From: Fidelibacterota bacterium
Lineage (GTDB): Bacteria; Pseudomonadota; Alphaproteobacteria; Rhodospirillales; Rhodospirillaceae
Length of the DNA stretch: 57,980 nt
NCBI GenBank assembly: GCA_947476275.1
Contig: CANJPQ010000028.1
Span: 1 to 57,980 of the forward strand
Direction: 5' to 3'
Shown: positions 50,586 through 57,980 of the stretch, piece after piece
Layout of the letters: the number at the start of each line of letters is the position of its first letter
Numbering within the stretch: the stretch's first letter is position 1
Notes under the pieces: generated by a model
The model's input: only the letters and a program-made list of their open reading frames with translations
Told to the model about the DNA's origin: nothing
Database searches by the model: none
Made by a program: the position numbers and the translations under genes

Positions 50586-51959
50586 GTGAGCATCCTCCTT
50601 CCCAAAGCGCTGCCGCGTCGTGCCGCTCTGCGCGGCATGCTCGGCGGTACGGCGATCAGCGTTGCGCTGCCGTTTCTCGATTGCACATTGAACAACAGCG
50701 GCACGGCACTCGCCGCCGGCGGTCAGGCGTTGCCGGTTCGCTTTGGCACCTGGTACTGGGGCATGGGGCACACCCCGGGCCACGCTATCAAGGAAAAGCG
50801 CCAGACCGAAAAGGGCATCGAGTTCCTGGCCGAGTGCACTTCGCTCATGCGTCATAAGGAAGACCTGAACTTCTTCGGCAATTTCGGCATGCCACTGGAC
50901 GGTCGCGCGAATTACACGCACTTTAGCGGCTGGGTCGCGAACCGCACGGGGAGTGCGCCGAACCACGCCAACGACGTACCGGCGCCGACGATGGATTTGC
51001 TGATCGCCGACCGGATCGGCAACGAAACCCGCTTCAAGACCATCGACGTCTCGGCCTCCGGTATCGCCCGCGAGAACTATAGCGCCCGCAACGGCGACAG
51101 CCGCGGCGCGGCAGAGATCTCGCCAGTGGCCCTATACGCGCGCCTCTTCGGCGCCGACTTTGTCGATCCCAACACGCGCGACTTCAAGCCGGATCCCACG
51201 ATCATGGTTGAAAAGAGCGCCCTCTCAGCCGTGATGGAAGACACCCGGTCTTACATGAAGACCATCGGGGCGGCGGATAAGGCGCGCCTGGACGAATACT
51301 TCACGTCGCTCCGCCAGGTCGAAAACCAACTCGCACTTCAGCTTGAAGCCCCGGCACCGGCGGAAGCCTGTCTGGTCCCCCCGCGGCCCGAGGAACCGTC
51401 CGCGGATCGCCTGTCGCGCGCGCGCGAAATGCCGGAGGTGATGGCCAACCAGCGAATTCTTGCCCAAATCCTGGCAATGGCCGTCGCGTGCAACCAGACC
51501 AATGTTTTCAACATGGTCTTCACAGACAACTTCGCCAGCGTGCGTCGGACGGGCGAGACCTATACCCATCACCTGCTGACCCACACCGAGGTGGTCGACA
51601 CAAAACTGGGATATCAGCCGCTCACCTTCTGGTTCCAGAAGGCGTGTAGCGACGGGTGGGCTGAGTATCTCGATGTGTTCAAGGGGATCAAGGAAGGTTC
51701 GGGCACGTTGCTCGACAATTGCCTGATCTTCGCATCCAGCGAGACCAACTACGCCAAGCTGCACACCATCGATGGTGTGCCGACCTATCTTGCCGGTAAG
51801 GCCGGCGGCCGTATCAAGGCCGGCTATCATGTCGTCGGCGGGGGCGACCCGATCACCCGGATCGGCTTCACCGCGATGCGTGCGATGGGCGTTCCGCTTG
51901 AGAAGTGGGGGACGAAGTCCCTGCAAACCTCGAAGTTGATCACCGACATTCTGGCCTAG
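50586..51959 (+). CDS. Tat-exported DUF1552 protein (cluster B)
   Basis: The 457-aa protein starts at GTG 50586: MSILLPKALPRRAALRGML, a Tat-like signal. It matches the cluster A copy residue for residue over long blocks (VRFGTWYWGMGHTPGHA, FFGNFGMPLDGRANYTHF, DKARLDEYFTSLRQVENQL). AGGAGAA precedes the start. Its tight position after the DUF1592 gene suggests a stable pair; haem-bearing lipoprotein plus Tat partner is consistent with a redox complex on the outer side of a membrane. Confidence 0.88.
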   Translation: MSILLPKALPRRAALRGMLGGTAISVALPFLDCTLNNSGTALAAGGQALPVRFGTWYWGMGHTPGHAIKEKRQTEKGIEFLAECTSLMRHKEDLNFFGNFGMPLDGRANYTHFSGWVANRTGSAPNHANDVPAPTMDLLIADRIGNETRFKTIDVSASGIARENYSARNGDSRGAAEISPVALYARLFGADFVDPNTRDFKPDPTIMVEKSALSAVMEDTRSYMKTIGAADKARLDEYFTSLRQVENQLALQLEAPAPAEACLVPPRPEEPSADRLSRAREMPEVMANQRILAQILAMAVACNQTNVFNMVFTDNFASVRRTGETYTHHLLTHTEVVDTKLGYQPLTFWFQKACSDGWAEYLDVFKGIKEGSGTLLDNCLIFASSETNYAKLHTIDGVPTYLAGKAGGRIKAGYHVVGGGDPITRIGFTAMRAMGVPLEKWGTKSLQTSKLITDILA

Positions 51960-51963
51960 CGTC

Positions 51964-52491
51964 GTGAACGTGTTCTCTTTCTTGAAACGCATCGCCACCG
52001 TGTTCGTCGTCGCGGTGATGCCCATCGCGGCAAATGCGGCGGATACGTGCGGCTATTTCGCCGCCGCCGAGGATGACGACAATGGTCCGCCCATCGCCTG
52101 GAAGGCGTTTCTGTCCGCGGATGAGGAAAGCGCGGTGACGGAAAGTCCCGGTAGCGGGCTCGCGGAATTCACCCTCGAACGCAAAACATTGAAGCTCAGT
52201 TGGAAGCTGACCTTCAAGGAATTGACGACGCCGCCCATCGGCGCTGCCCTGCACGGCCCCCAGACCTCCGGCGGTGAAGCCGGCGTCCTTCACGATATGG
52301 CGCCGAAGGGCGTGGTATCGGGCATCACGGGCTCCGCGATTCTCAATGAGGGCGAACTCGCTTATCTGGTGCAGGATCGTTTGTACGTAAATATCCGCAC
52401 CAGGAAGTATCCGGCCGGTGAACTGCGCGGCTCCCTGCAGCGCATCGCGCCGACGTGCGACGACCTGTCTCCGGCAGCCCAAACCAGGTGA
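51964..52491 (+). CDS. Secreted CHRD-domain protein (cluster B)
   Basis: The 175-aa precursor starts at GTG 51964, five bases after the DUF1552 stop, with a Sec signal MNVFSFLKRIATVFVVAVMP to ANAAD. The CHRD domain includes AFLSADEESAVTESPG, TTPPIGAALHGPQTSGGEAGVLHDM and NIRTRKYPAGELRGSL. It is homologous to the cluster A CHRD protein, but here the gene follows DUF1552 instead of preceding DUF1592. Beta-sandwich secreted domain; ligand unknown. Confidence 0.8.
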   Translation: MNVFSFLKRIATVFVVAVMPIAANAADTCGYFAAAEDDDNGPPIAWKAFLSADEESAVTESPGSGLAEFTLERKTLKLSWKLTFKELTTPPIGAALHGPQTSGGEAGVLHDMAPKGVVSGITGSAILNEGELAYLVQDRLYVNIRTRKYPAGELRGSLQRIAPTCDDLSPAAQTR

Positions 52492-52500
52492 GGGGACACG

Positions 52501-53643
52501 ATGCCCGCATACGATAATCCTTCGCGATGCAAGCTGCTGCGGGGTCTTGCGGTCGCTGGATCACTCGCGGTGGCGATGCTGCCCGCGGCCGGGCATGCGG
52601 CGGAGCGTCTTGGCTTCGTGGTCCGTGAATTCTATTTGGCCCAGCACAATTCCCGCTTTGGGGACGAATGCCCGGAGGGCATGGCGGCATCCAATGACGA
52701 ACTGTGGTGGCGCGGCCTCTCGAAGCAAGATCGCGCGCGGCTGACGAACAACGGCTTGCGGGGGCAAGATGCCCGCGGCGGTATCGCCATGCTGCGCGGC
52801 CCGAAGGGCGAGAACGTCTGCGTCAATCCGGATGCCGTCACCGACCCGCCGCTGCGTGTCGTTCGCGGCAAGTACTCCTACGGCGCCAATCTCGACGGGA
52901 CGAGCGACGGTAAAGCGACGCCGAAGACCTGCGCCCACGAGAAGTTCCTCAGCCACGACGGCAAAACCGCAGTCGATAACCAGCTCTATCGCCTGGTCGG
53001 CTGCGTTTACGGCTGGCGCAAGGGCGGCTATATCGAAACCCAAGCCAGTGAGGATCGCGGCGTGTCGAACCTCGGCATGATCCTGATTGAGATCTCCGGG
53101 GTCGACAATCGCCGTAACGACGACGACGTGACCGTATCGTTCTACCGATCGATCGATCAGTTTGCGATGGACGGCTTCGGCAAGCCCCTGCCGTTCCACA
53201 GCTACCGCGTCGACACCGACGACAACGGCAAGCCGACCTACGGCGATAAGGTGAAGGGGAGGATCGTCGACGGCGTGCTGACCACGGCACGCGGCGACGT
53301 AAGTCTGCCGTACTACGGGCTGTACACGTTCATGAATCCCGTCATCAAAGAATTCGGACTCACGCTTGAGATCCCAACCGATGAGAAGTTGGGGAAGGGC
53401 CAGATCACCGGCTATTACAACATGAGCGATTTCCTCAATTTCGTAAGCGGTATGGCCGGGCACACCTCGGCCACCGATAACTGCCCGTCCATGTGGGCGA
53501 AGGCGCCGAGCCTCGCCGACGGTTATCCCGATCCGAAAACGGGCCAGTGCACCATGTTATCGTCAGCCTTCGATATCGGGGTCTATCCCGCGTTCGTGGT
53601 GCTTCCGACGGACGCACCGTCCGGGAAAGCCGCGAAGCGATGA
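52501..53643 (+). CDS. Secreted protein of unknown family X (cluster B)
   Basis: The 380-aa precursor has a signal MPAYDNPSRCKLLRGLAVAG to GHAAE and the same conserved blocks as 32116-33237: DECPEGMAASNDELWWRGLS, YGANLDGTSDGKATPKTCAHEKF, QLYRLVGCVYGWRKGG, GMILIEISGV, VTVSFYRSIDQF and DGYPDPKTGQCTMLSSAFD. Two strand-rich halves and paired Cys suggest a disulphide-stabilised beta protein. It is in-line with the operon (nine bases after CHRD). No domain name is offered. Confidence 0.8.
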   Translation: MPAYDNPSRCKLLRGLAVAGSLAVAMLPAAGHAAERLGFVVREFYLAQHNSRFGDECPEGMAASNDELWWRGLSKQDRARLTNNGLRGQDARGGIAMLRGPKGENVCVNPDAVTDPPLRVVRGKYSYGANLDGTSDGKATPKTCAHEKFLSHDGKTAVDNQLYRLVGCVYGWRKGGYIETQASEDRGVSNLGMILIEISGVDNRRNDDDVTVSFYRSIDQFAMDGFGKPLPFHSYRVDTDDNGKPTYGDKVKGRIVDGVLTTARGDVSLPYYGLYTFMNPVIKEFGLTLEIPTDEKLGKGQITGYYNMSDFLNFVSGMAGHTSATDNCPSMWAKAPSLADGYPDPKTGQCTMLSSAFDIGVYPAFVVLPTDAPSGKAAKR

Positions 53644-53656
53644 GGGCCCGGAGCAT

Positions 53657-54748
53657 ATGACTGTGAGGTCAAAGTCGCGCCTTCTCGCGGCGTCCGCCGC
53701 ACTGATGTTTGCATTTTGCGCAAGCGCGCGCGCGGACGACGTGCCGGCTGGCATCAAGTTGCAGGAGCGCGGTCACGGCTGGATCCTGACGGATGAGCAG
53801 GGCATGACCCTCTACACCTACACCCGGGACGTCACTCCGGGTAAGTCCGCCTGCGTGCAGCAGTGCGCACAACAGTGGCCGCCGGTGTTGGCGCGCGAGA
53901 ACGCCCAAAGCGGCGGCGACTGGTCGCTCGTGACGCGGACAGATGGTAAGCAGCAATGGGCCTTCCGCGGCAAGCCGCTTTACGCCTCGTTCCGCGACCA
54001 GAAACCAGGGAACACCTTCGGCGACGGCACCGCGAATCAGTGGTACGTGGCGATCAAGCCCATCCCGCTGCCGCCGGCGGTCGAGATCGGCCGCTCCGCG
54101 CTGGGACACGTGCTTACCGATGGGCGTGGACGGACGCTCTACACGTCCGACGCCGACCCGGCCGGAAAGTCCACGTGCGATGCGCGTTGCAGTGCCATCT
54201 GGAAAGCCGTGCGTGCACCGTGGACGGCGAGGCCCGATGCGGCGAAGGATTGGCTCGTCATCGTCAACAAGGACGGCACGCGGCAGTGGGGATTCAAAGG
54301 AAAGGCCGTCTACACCTACGACCGCGACGTCAGGCCCGGTGATATCTACGGGCAGGGGATCGATGGCCACAAAGTCGTCTTGCTGCAGCCGCTTCCGCCC
54401 AATCCGCCTTGGGTGACCTACCATCCATCCGACAGCGGTGTGCTTATTGCCGACGAGAATAATGCGACGCTCTATATGTTGGACGAGACGCGCCGCAATG
54501 GCGTCAAGTCTGGCATCCAGCGTCCACGGGAATGGAAGCCCGTCATCGCTAAGCCCGATGCTGTCCCGGTTGGGAATTGGGGCGTCATCGAGTCCAACGG
54601 CCTGCGGCAATGGACTTATAAGGGCATGCTTGTGTACACAAATATGCTCGACATTAGGCCCGGCCAATTGCACGGCGTGCGAAGTACCGACGCATTGTGG
54701 CGCACTATCATGCGCTCCGGCGAAGTGATGGAAGGCGCGGGTCCCTAG
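53657..54748 (+). CDS. Secreted Y-x4-D repeat protein (cluster B)
   Basis: The 363-aa precursor has a signal (LLAASAALMFAFCASARAD) and three secreted repeats: GMTLYTYTRD, GRTLYTSDAD and NATLYMLDET, with KQQWAFRGKPLYAS-like strands and Cys pairs CVQQC and CDARC in repeats one and two. The third repeat has lost its Cys pair, as in cluster A. The gene begins 13 bases after family X and belongs to the same operon. Confidence 0.85.
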   Translation: MTVRSKSRLLAASAALMFAFCASARADDVPAGIKLQERGHGWILTDEQGMTLYTYTRDVTPGKSACVQQCAQQWPPVLARENAQSGGDWSLVTRTDGKQQWAFRGKPLYASFRDQKPGNTFGDGTANQWYVAIKPIPLPPAVEIGRSALGHVLTDGRGRTLYTSDADPAGKSTCDARCSAIWKAVRAPWTARPDAAKDWLVIVNKDGTRQWGFKGKAVYTYDRDVRPGDIYGQGIDGHKVVLLQPLPPNPPWVTYHPSDSGVLIADENNATLYMLDETRRNGVKSGIQRPREWKPVIAKPDAVPVGNWGVIESNGLRQWTYKGMLVYTNMLDIRPGQLHGVRSTDALWRTIMRSGEVMEGAGP

Positions 54749-55111
54749 GACTCTGCGCGCGCTAACCGTGTCGCGTGACGCGCCGTTGGCCCCATCTCAA
54801 GAGCCATGTTTGGGCACTACGCTCGACGCCGATGTCGGCGAATTGCGCGTCGCCGTCTTCTGTGCGGCCTCCGCTGCGCGAGCGGCTGTATCCGCGGCAT
54901 TCGGCATTTCTCAACGCGCGACAGTGCGCCGTGCACCACCTGCAAGATCGGCGTGCGCAATGCCGATCAAAAGGCGCTCATCAAGGCGACGCACGACCGC
55001 GCCGCTCAAGCCTATCCGCAACCGGCTTAGAACCCCGCGCGATTATCCTTGCCGCGCCTTATCTCAGGATGCAGGCTCGCGTGGGGATGATTCTGCTGGG
55101 GAGATGCGTTC
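54749..55111. other. Region between cluster B repeat protein and cupin-cytochrome gene
   Basis: No firm gene is present. A 74-codon frame at 54806-55030 ends in a coding-like stretch, APCTTCKIGVRNADQKALIK, with a CxxC, but its first half is Arg-rich and resembles a shadow frame. It may be a decayed or frameshifted small gene. GGGGAG near the end is the ribosome site for the GTG at 55112. Confidence 0.4.
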
Positions 55112-55843
55112 GTGAAATTCGCCACCGCGACCCTTGGGTTCATGCTGTATGGCGGCATGTGTGCGTTCGCGCAAACGCCGGCGAGCCCGGCCCCCGTCAC
55201 CATCACCTCCACGGCGCCGGTCGTCAGGTCGGACGATGTGCCGAAGCGGCCGACCGCGTTCTACCGGGTCGACGGTAAGCCCGTCACCAAGAGCGGGTCT
55301 GATATCGCACAGGCGCCGGCGAATGCCCTCATCGTGCAGTTCGAGGATTTCCCCCTGGGAGGCCGCGCGGCGTTTCGCCGCATCACGATCCCCAAGGGTC
55401 GGGCCTACATTCCCCATGGCGGAACCGACATGATCGGATATTTGGTGCAGGGCAAGCTCGGCCTCAAGCTCGGCAGCGTCGCGACCGAAGTGGGCGTGGG
55501 CGATACCTGGCGTCGCATTGCGATGCAGGAAAATCTTTACACCGCGATTGAAGAGGTCGTGATTCTCGAGGCAGAGGCGGCGCCGGATCGGCGCGACGTT
55601 GCCACGCTCTACGCGCAAACCTGCGCCAATTGTCACGGCGTCTCCGGCGAAGGAACGGAGCGGGGGCGACCGCTCGGCAATGAACACGACGCCGCTAAAA
55701 TTGGCGCTATCGTCGCGCAGGGGCGCGGGCAAATGCAATCTTTCCGCGGCACATTGAGCGGCGAGGAGATAGCCCAAGTCGCGGCGTATGTCGCCAACTT
55801 TGGCAACGCCCCGGCGAAGCAGTCGTCGCCCGGAACGCGCTAG
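55112..55843 (+). CDS. Secreted cupin-cytochrome c fusion protein
   Basis: The 243-aa precursor starts at GTG 55112 with a signal MKFATATLGFMLYGGMCAFAQ. Residues about 70-155 form a cupin-like half-barrel (RITIPKGRAYIPHGGTDMIGYLVQGKLGLKLG, then VGVGDTWRR). A small class I cytochrome c follows: CANCH at 171-175 and a probable axial M208 in GQMQS. The fusion puts ligand or metal sensing next to a haem. It closes the cluster B operon and would be a natural electron partner for the CAGCH lipoprotein. Its stop is two bases from that of the convergent gene. Confidence 0.82.
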   Translation: MKFATATLGFMLYGGMCAFAQTPASPAPVTITSTAPVVRSDDVPKRPTAFYRVDGKPVTKSGSDIAQAPANALIVQFEDFPLGGRAAFRRITIPKGRAYIPHGGTDMIGYLVQGKLGLKLGSVATEVGVGDTWRRIAMQENLYTAIEEVVILEAEAAPDRRDVATLYAQTCANCHGVSGEGTERGRPLGNEHDAAKIGAIVAQGRGQMQSFRGTLSGEEIAQVAAYVANFGNAPAKQSSPGTR

Positions 55844-55844
55844 C

Positions 55845-57119
55845 CTAGGCGACGCGCTTCAATCCGTCGTGATTGGGGTTTGCCGGCGCGCTGATGATGC
55901 GCCGCGTTCCTTCGGCGGGAGCGGTACAGATCGTGCTCGAGCCCAACGCGTCCAAGACACTGCGTGCTTTCGCCAACTTGGCATCGATCGCGTCGTCGTC
56001 TTCGTCCGGGCCGTGATGGAACAGTTGTAGGTCCTTCACCTTCGCCGCATGGGCGACTTCGGCGAGCCGCGCGATCACCCCAGTGCCGCGCGGACGGTGC
56101 GACGGCAACCGCGCATCGCCATAGGCGCTGTCGATCACGGCGACATCGACGCCGGCGATGAAGTCGCAAATCCGGCCCTCGAAATCCGGGTTATAGGTCT
56201 CCGTCCCCGGGCTCGACAGTTCCGTGTCCGAGACGTAGCAGAACGACCGGCCCTTGAAGTCGACGCGGTAGGCCAGGCAATTGCCCGGATGCGCCAGGAG
56301 AAGGGTGCGCACCTTGCAGCCACCCAGACGGTACGTAGCCTCCGCCAGATCTCGGAAGAACACCCGCGCCGCGAGATCGCGCAGGGTGATCGCGGAATAA
56401 AGCGCGTCGAATTGCGTGCCGATGGCGTGTCGTATCGTCACGTCGCCCTGGGCCGGTCCCATGATCTCGAACTCGTTCCCGCGCACGAACAGCGGGGCAA
56501 ACTGTGGCAGGCCGTTGATGTGATCCCAGTGTGGATGTGAGATCAGGAGACGGGCCGCAATCTGCGACGTTCCTTCTTTCTCGATCGCGTCCGACAGGGC
56601 CTTGATGCCGGTTCCAGCATCGAAGATCAGCCGCTGTTCGCCGGGCAGATCGAGCGTGACGCAGGCCGTGTGCCCGCCGTAGCGATAAGCGCGGGGGCCG
56701 GGCATCGGCATCACGCCGCGTACGCCCCAATAGGTCAACACGACGTCGTCCTTCACGTGGGCGAACACATCGTCGACGAAGGTCTGCGGGTCGATCGGCT
56801 TTGCGATGACGCCACGCGCGCCTGCACTCAGCGCCCGCGCCCGGTCGGCCTCATAAACCTTGCCCGTCACGACAACGAGCTTGCAACCGTCGAGCTTCGG
56901 GAGCGAGCGGATACGGCGGCACAATTCCACGCCGTCCAAACCGGGCATCATGATGTCGATCAGCGCGGCGTCCGGCCGTTGCCGGTCGATCAGATCCACC
57001 GCGCTCAAGGCGTCGAGGCACACCTGGGCGCGATGGCCACGGCGTTCGAGCAACATGCGCATGGCGTCGGCCGAGGTGGCATCGTCTTCGACAATCAGAA
57101 AATGCAGGGGCTGACTCAT
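55845..57119 (-). CDS. Receiver domain-metallo-beta-lactamase fold fusion
   Basis: The 424-aa protein starts ATG 57119 (GGAG seven bases upstream; GTG 57125 is possible). Residues 1-125 form a CheY-like receiver: EDD near 11-13, phosphoacceptor D55 in LIDIMMPG, VVTGK, and K in VIAKPID. A metallo-beta-lactamase fold follows, with YGGHTACVTLD, FDAGTG, metal motif HPHWDH near 193-198, LLLAHPGNCLAYRV, YVSDTE and a late FHHGPDEDD. Output may be a hydrolase or phosphodiesterase switched by phosphorylation. No histidine kinase is adjacent. Confidence 0.85.
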   Translation of the reverse strand: MSQPLHFLIVEDDATSADAMRMLLERRGHRAQVCLDALSAVDLIDRQRPDAALIDIMMPGLDGVELCRRIRSLPKLDGCKLVVVTGKVYEADRARALSAGARGVIAKPIDPQTFVDDVFAHVKDDVVLTYWGVRGVMPMPGPRAYRYGGHTACVTLDLPGEQRLIFDAGTGIKALSDAIEKEGTSQIAARLLISHPHWDHINGLPQFAPLFVRGNEFEIMGPAQGDVTIRHAIGTQFDALYSAITLRDLAARVFFRDLAEATYRLGGCKVRTLLLAHPGNCLAYRVDFKGRSFCYVSDTELSSPGTETYNPDFEGRICDFIAGVDVAVIDSAYGDARLPSHRPRGTGVIARLAEVAHAAKVKDLQLFHHGPDEDDDAIDAKLAKARSVLDALGSSTICTAPAEGTRRIISAPANPNHDGLKRVA

Positions 57120-57559
57120 GGGCACTCCATCGAGATTTTGCCCGCGGTAAGTGCATTCATATTGATTAAGAGGGTCTGAACAGAAACGGTACGTGGCGCA
57201 AAATCACGGGCTCAAAGCGTTAAGATATTAACTTCTTGGGTTCTCCCGCCGTCTCGTGCGACCTGCCGGAGCGCCCGTTCGACCGCCGCTGAAAAATTGA
57301 AGCAGGTCATATGGTTTCGCCTAACAAGTGCAGAGCGACGGCGGTGGCTCGGACTTATGCGCGAATTTTTCCGATTAATTAATCTCGCGGTCCTATCTGC
57401 TTCCGCACCGGGAGATCAGTTAACGGCCTGCATACGCGTAACACGGTAATTTTGAATCCAAATGAGGTACGCAGGCGTACGCCACTTGCAGGGCAAGCAA
57501 CACGGTCTGCCGGGCCCGCTATCATGGAAGCACGACACCTTGCGCCGCTGCCATTCCGC
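57120..57559. other. AT-richer divergent region between receiver-MBL gene and bcsA fragment
   Basis: No gene is supported. The stretch has the near-palindrome GTTAAGATATTAAC at 57219-57232 and the perfect palindrome GATTAATTAATC at 57373-57384, in bases clearly richer in A/T than the surroundings. These are candidate regulator sites or promoter elements for the two divergent genes. Confidence 0.4.
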
Positions 57560-57874
57560 ATGAACGCTTCCGCCGACACCGTCGACACCCCGCTCGGTCG
57601 CTTGCCCCAGGCCGCCGTGGCTGCGTGGCTGATGCTCGCCATGGGTGCTGCGATGCTGGCCTCTGTGCCCGCGGACCTGCAGGCCCAGGCGCTGCTGTCC
57701 GGCGTCGGTCTCGGGCTCATCATCGCCTTTTCGCATCGCGCGACTGAGAACCCCAACGATTGGCGCCGCTCCGGCGTCCTGGTCTTCGGGATGTTCCTCA
57801 GCTTCCGCTACATGGTGTGGCGGACCTTCAATGACCGGCCCCCGCTGAGTGATCCGATTGGAATGTTAGTTTAG
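57560..57874 (+). pseudogene. bcsA: Cellulose synthase catalytic subunit (BcsA), N-terminus truncated by IS
   Basis: From ATG 57560 the frame encodes MNASADTVDTPLGRLPQAA, a hydrophobic segment, LLSGVGLGLIIAFSH and GVLVFGMFLSFRYMVWRTF, the first membrane helices of BcsA with its conserved RY-x-x-WR motif. The native sequence stops at 57831; the next 43 bases are the IS terminus, which adds DRPPLSDPIGMLV and a stop at 57872-57874. The glycosyltransferase and PilZ domains are missing, so no cellulose can be made from this copy. Upstream starts at 57452 and 57524 are also open and none has a good ribosome site. Confidence 0.7.
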
Positions 57875-57980
57875 AGCACGGGCTCGATCCACCGGATTTG
57901 CCGCTGGCCAGACGATGGCCTCCGGTGCCGGCGGCCGATACCCCAACGATGAATGCGGACGCACCGTATTGTAATGGCGC
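57832..57980 (-). mobile_element. IS3-family insertion sequence, right end (partial, inverted copy)
   Basis: 57832-57954 is the exact reverse complement of 1-123. The element begins with TGACCGGCCCCC at 57832 and runs off the window. It interrupts the bcsA-like gene. Target duplication cannot be seen because the far end is outside. Confidence 0.85.
57866..57980 (-). pseudogene. IS3-family transposase OrfB, C-terminal fragment (right copy)
   Basis: Read leftward from 57979 the frame gives RHYNTVRPHSSLGYRPPAPE and then continues through IVWPAANPVDRARALN to a stop at 57866. The RPHSSLGY motif is diagnostic of IS3-family OrfB. Partial because the window ends inside the gene. Confidence 0.85.

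Noticed and set aside
53669-54673. 334-aa open frame on the - strand
   Set aside because: Shadow of the Y-x4-D repeat gene, whose three repeats and signal peptide prove the + frame.
1-57980. CRISPR arrays, tRNA or rRNA genes
   Set aside because: I saw no regularly spaced repeats and no tRNA- or rRNA-like sequence on either strand by eye.

Overview
The window is GC-rich, densely coded bacterial DNA. A TonB-dependent receptor, lipoproteins and many Tat and Sec signals show a Gram-negative cell. ExoD, a YdcH/DUF465 peptide, a KdpDE-like pair, a BcsA N-terminus and DabAB fit an alphaproteobacterium, but this is an inference from gene content and no 16S or tRNA gene is present. Both ends of the window are the same IS3-family element end in inverted orientation (1-123 and 57832-57980). 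The piece is therefore either IS-bounded DNA (composite-transposon-like) or a contig that stops in a repeat.

Layout. 419-3662 (+): Tat-exported methyltransferase, a small partner protein and a Tat flavin amine oxidase. 3705-9335: an IclR regulator divergent from an overlapping operon of alpha/beta hydrolase, LLM flavin monooxygenase, oligopeptide-type binding protein and secreted serine hydrolase. 9611-13648: zinc-ribbon gene pair, a structured intergenic element, then small protein, ExoD, a short KdpD-like kinase and a KdpE-like regulator. 13903-16727: DUF465 peptide, TerC and a divergent Nramp transporter. 17229-18674: a CpcT/CpeT-like protein and a PAP/fibrillin protein. 18740-22660 (-): three Rossmann-fold oxidoreductases (one exported) and a second methyltransferase/partner pair. 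22806-31972: FMN-binding protein, TonB receptor, another exported NmrA-like protein, a second amine oxidase, fasciclin and a lone IorB-type molybdenum hydroxylase.

32116-38270 and 48901-55843 are two diverged copies of one uncharacterised secreted-protein cluster: a DUF1592/1588-type lipoprotein with a haem c motif, a Tat DUF1552 protein, a CHRD protein, an unnamed family called X here, and a Y-x4-D secreted repeat protein. Copy B adds a cupin-cytochrome c fusion. Between them lie dabB-dabA with a LysR regulator (38311-43248), a ThDP enzyme, a second binding protein, an exported VOC protein and an apparently inactive exported nitrilase homologue (43305-48644). The right end has a receiver/metallo-beta-lactamase fusion and a cellulose synthase N-terminus cut by the IS.

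The recurring theme is paralogous pairs of enzymes that use normally cytoplasmic cofactors (SAM, NAD(P), FAD, molybdopterin) but carry export signals. Together with the TonB receptor and two orphan binding proteins this suggests envelope-located small-molecule processing. The substrate cannot be read from the sequence.
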